Source of the DNA: Ailanthus altissimus
Taxonomy: Eukaryota; Streptophyta; Magnoliopsida; Sapindales; Simaroubaceae
Direction of reading: 5' to 3'
Assembly (NCBI GenBank): GCA_946807835.1
Contig: OX327700.1
Coordinates: forward strand, 23,844,001-23,908,000
DNA length: 64,000 bases
Below are positions 60,996-64,000 of the stretch, one piece after another. Position 1 is the stretch's first letter; each line of letters opens with the position of its first letter. The position numbers were made by a program, and so were the translations under genes. Below the pieces are notes generated by a model. It was not told the origin of the DNA. It worked only from the letters and a program-made list of their open reading frames with translations, and did no database searches.

Positions 60996-63900
60996 CGTTT
61001 AACTCGAAGAACCCTAAGTTTGCCTCAAAATCTCAGAGACTTATCTGATTTTCATGCAACATTCAGTGGCTAACTCCATGAACATATATATGGTACGCAG
61101 CTTCATGGCATATCTATTATGTGCAGGGATATTTTGAATATACCACTGAAATCATAATGGCTTCATTGAGTCTTTGACTGCACTTGAATAATTTGATATG
61201 TGTTTTCAATATTGCAATTTGTGAGTTAATATTGTTTAAGGTTGTAGACTAATGGCAATATTTTTGCTTGTAATTGTGTCTTAGTGGTAAAGATCTTAGA
61301 GTATATCTTCCCTAAATAAAAATAATAATTTTAGAAAAAAAGGTATTATCAACCATATTTCTATGTTTTATTGAAACTTTAATAAAGTCTCTAACTAAGC
61401 TTACTATGTCACGTCCCTATATTTTCCCCCAAGCATCAACAATATCCTTGAAGTGAACTTTTAATTATGTTCTTGTTTAGAGAAATTGACATTTTAATCT
61501 TTGAGTAAATGTTCAATTATTTATTATGTCCTTATTTTTGTAAAATACCTCAATTAATTTCGGTCGTTAGAATTATTCCGTTAAAATTAACTTTTTAAAG
61601 ATAATAAGCTATGATTCTTAAATAAAAATCTGACAAGTGTTAGTCAAATTAAATAAATAATTTAATTTTAATTAAAAACAATTGTCTTTTAAAATAATAT
61701 AAATTATTATTAAATAAATGTTGATACATATTCATTAAATTTATAAATTATTATTAAATAAATGTTGATACATATTCATTAAATAAAAAGAGATAATCTT
61801 TCAAAGAGAAATTGCCAATTGCAAAGATATTGATAAATCTCACCAGCCACCAAATTCCTAACACTATCAAATTGACGACAATGTTATCCCCGGGATTTTC
61901 TTTTTGGCTTTAGGCCCCTATAATCTCGTACTCAGTTCCCTTAATAAAGGTCGAGACTCTTCACTCTTTCTCTTTCGTTCCATCTCCTCTCCAACCAGTA
62001 GAGTGACTCCATTCTTTTTCTCTGTTTGCTTTGGCTAGATAGGTCCTTCCCAAGGGAGCTCATTCATTTCCCTCTTTGATTTTGGGACTATCTTCGGCTC
62101 TGATGATAATTTGTTATTTTCAATCTATAATTCCTCTATTTATAAGGGTTTGAATTTTTTTTTTTTTTTGGTATTTTAATGATAACAATGCTCGGCATTT
62201 GTTGGTGTTGTTGGGACGATGGTGTGGCTTGTTAGGATGATGGTTTGAAAATTGGTGGTATTATTAAGATGATGGTCTAGAGATTGATGGTATTGTTAGT
62301 TTGGTATTTTGTTGAATTTTAATTTTTGTTAATTTTTTATTTTGTAATTATTTTAATTTTTCTTAATTTATTCAATTCAATTCAATATTTATTTTTGGGC
62401 ATTTTAATGAAAAATTGTGAAAATTTATTAAAGAATTTTCTAATTTTTTTCTAAACAAAACTTTTGGTAGAGGAAATTTAGTGTATATATAAAAATATTT
62501 GTTAGTTTTGTTGAATTTGGTGTGTATATAAATATTTGTTAGTGTTGTTGGTCTATGACATCTGGGATGGTGTTTTAGGGTTATGGTTAGGATGATGGTT
62601 TGGTGATTAGTAATATTGCAGGGTCTGGTAGTGTTGTAGGAATAGTGGTGTTGCTGGATGATGGTTTGGTGATTGGTGGCATTGCATGATTTGGCGTTTG
62701 GTTAATTTTTCATTTTCTTTTAACTTTTTATTTTGTAATTATCTTGATTTTCTCCCATTTTATTGTTAATTTCTTCCATTTATAATATTGAACCAATCGA
62801 AATATAATATTCTCATTTTTAATCACTGCTTAATAAATAATTAATCTAAAATATTAGTAATTATTATCTAATTTTAACTTTTAAATTATCATTAAGTGTT
62901 ATTATATTAATGATTAAAAAATTATTAAATTAATATATATATCATATCATGTCAGTAGAAAATAAAATAGTAAAAAAATAGATAAATAAAAAAGTAAGCA
63001 TTTAACAAAATAATTTTATTGAAAGGGACTAACTGAAGTATTTTAAAAAAGATAGAAGCGTAGTGGATAATTCAACATGCACATAAAGACTAAATTATCA
63101 ATTTTCTTTTTGTTTATTATGTTGAACGACTATTTTACTCGTAGCTAAATTCTATAAGTATAATTACATTTTTACCTTCTCTTATGATGATAATTAACAC
63201 AAATACTAATTTATTCTTTTAATATAAAGTAGTGTAGTCAAAAGCAATCGACGAGGAGAGTAGGTGGGTGGTATTCAAAGTGTATTAGACTATTTCATTT
63301 GCAGCAATAATTTATCATTATAAAATATTGACATTTTATTTCAATTAATTTTTAAAAATAAAAATACATGTTATTAATATTATATTAAGATTACAAATAT
63401 GACCATATATATTATAATATTGTACATGATAATTAATAGGTATTTATATTATTATTTTTATTAAAAGAGGAGGTATAAATATCATTATACTTATCTATTT
63501 TGATTAGGGGTAACATAATCTTTCAATGTAGTTAACAAAAACAAACCTCAGGACAAATTCACTTCAGGGTCATTAATTTGGCTCTTTAAATTGAGGGATC
63601 ATAGCTCCCATTAATGTTATAGATATCGGGTAATAATTCCTTTATTCCTTGATTTAAGGGGTAATAACTCTCTTTCATTAATTCAATAATTTTTTCTCAA
63701 TTTTAAGGATAAAGACCCCCTTTTTAAGATTAGAATTTGGCCCTAAAATCCAAGGAACATGAAATAAATAATTCAGAAAATACATACCTTTCACCATTGT
63801 TGTTCAAGTTAAAATTTGCTTAAAATACTTTAAATCTTTTAGCCTATTTCAGCTTAATAGTCTTTTAGATGGATGAATCACCGGCAAAAGTTATTGGGCT

Positions 63901-64000
63901 ATATTAGGGATCTTAGTATTTATAATGTACTTCGTTGTTTTCTTCAAACAAAAAATCGGATAATTTTTTTTATATTTGAAAATAATGATATCATTATCAT
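60996..64000. other. AT-rich intergenic DNA to the window end
   Basis: No gene seen. A CT-rich patch (61940-62070) looks like a leader but no open frame follows. 62160-62700 is rich in GATGGT / TTGGTG(G/A)T runs of low complexity. The rest is A/T-rich. Confidence 0.45.
61700..61784 (+). repeat. 41-bp direct repeat
   Basis: Two identical 41-bp copies (61700-61740 and 61744-61784) separated by three bases, starting TAAATTATTATTAAATAAAT and including TGATACATATTCATTAAAT. Confidence 0.92.

Overview
This 64 kb window is nuclear DNA from a flowering plant, most likely a eudicot. It is AT-rich and gene-poor, with GT-AG introns, plant gene families (ABCF1, SAUR, an F-box/LRR exon) and plant transposon families (hAT, Ty1/copia, chromodomain Ty3/gypsy, TRIM). 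The species cannot be named from sequence alone. Only two genes look intact: a five-coding-exon ABCF1 ATPase gene (CDS 29415-32766, +, 597 aa) and an intronless SAUR gene (40379-40819, +, 146 aa). No rRNA, tRNA or CRISPR was seen.

0-25 kb is DNA-transposon territory. A decayed hAT transposase on + (about 2150-4190) runs into a tandem array of a 2589-bp unit (3176-16089: four full units plus a fifth lacking only the last 31 bp). Each unit holds the 3' half of the transposase plus 3' and flanking DNA. Unit junctions carry a 31-bp filler copied from 0.9 kb upstream in the same element. After the array come a remnant of a different hAT (16.4 kb), an orphan exon of an F-box/LRR gene (17750-17855, -), a GGCCATT motif cluster (18.5-18.7 kb), an outward-facing hAT-like end (to 19285), a solo copia-like LTR (19383-20090, -), and a second, more complete hAT element on - (about 20164-25005). 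That element is related to the first one and shares a stop codon with it.

25-42 kb is the genic part: a GC-rich island with a short unidentified ORF (26.3-27.0 kb), a copia-type LTR relic (27109-27438), the ABCF1 locus with TATA box, G-box and leader intron, a deleted non-autonomous copia (35487-38579) and the SAUR gene.

42.7-56.9 kb is one nested retrotransposon complex. A copia element on - (LTRs 42737-43355 and 56270-56907) was split by a 7.2-kb Del/Tekay-like chromodomain gypsy (44084-51318, +). It was split again only 96 bp away by a miniature TRIM array (51415-52999, +). All coding regions are broken, and catalytic acids of the copia RT, copia integrase and gypsy integrase are replaced. 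Beyond the nest is a SAUR pseudogene on - (58619-58948), an inverted relic paralogue of the intact SAUR. Taking out the nest would put the two SAUR copies only about 3.6 kb apart. The last 5 kb is AT-rich DNA with one LTR-like relic.

The feature most worth a second look is the 13-kb array and its templated junction. I see no gene cluster that would make a new multi-gene system.
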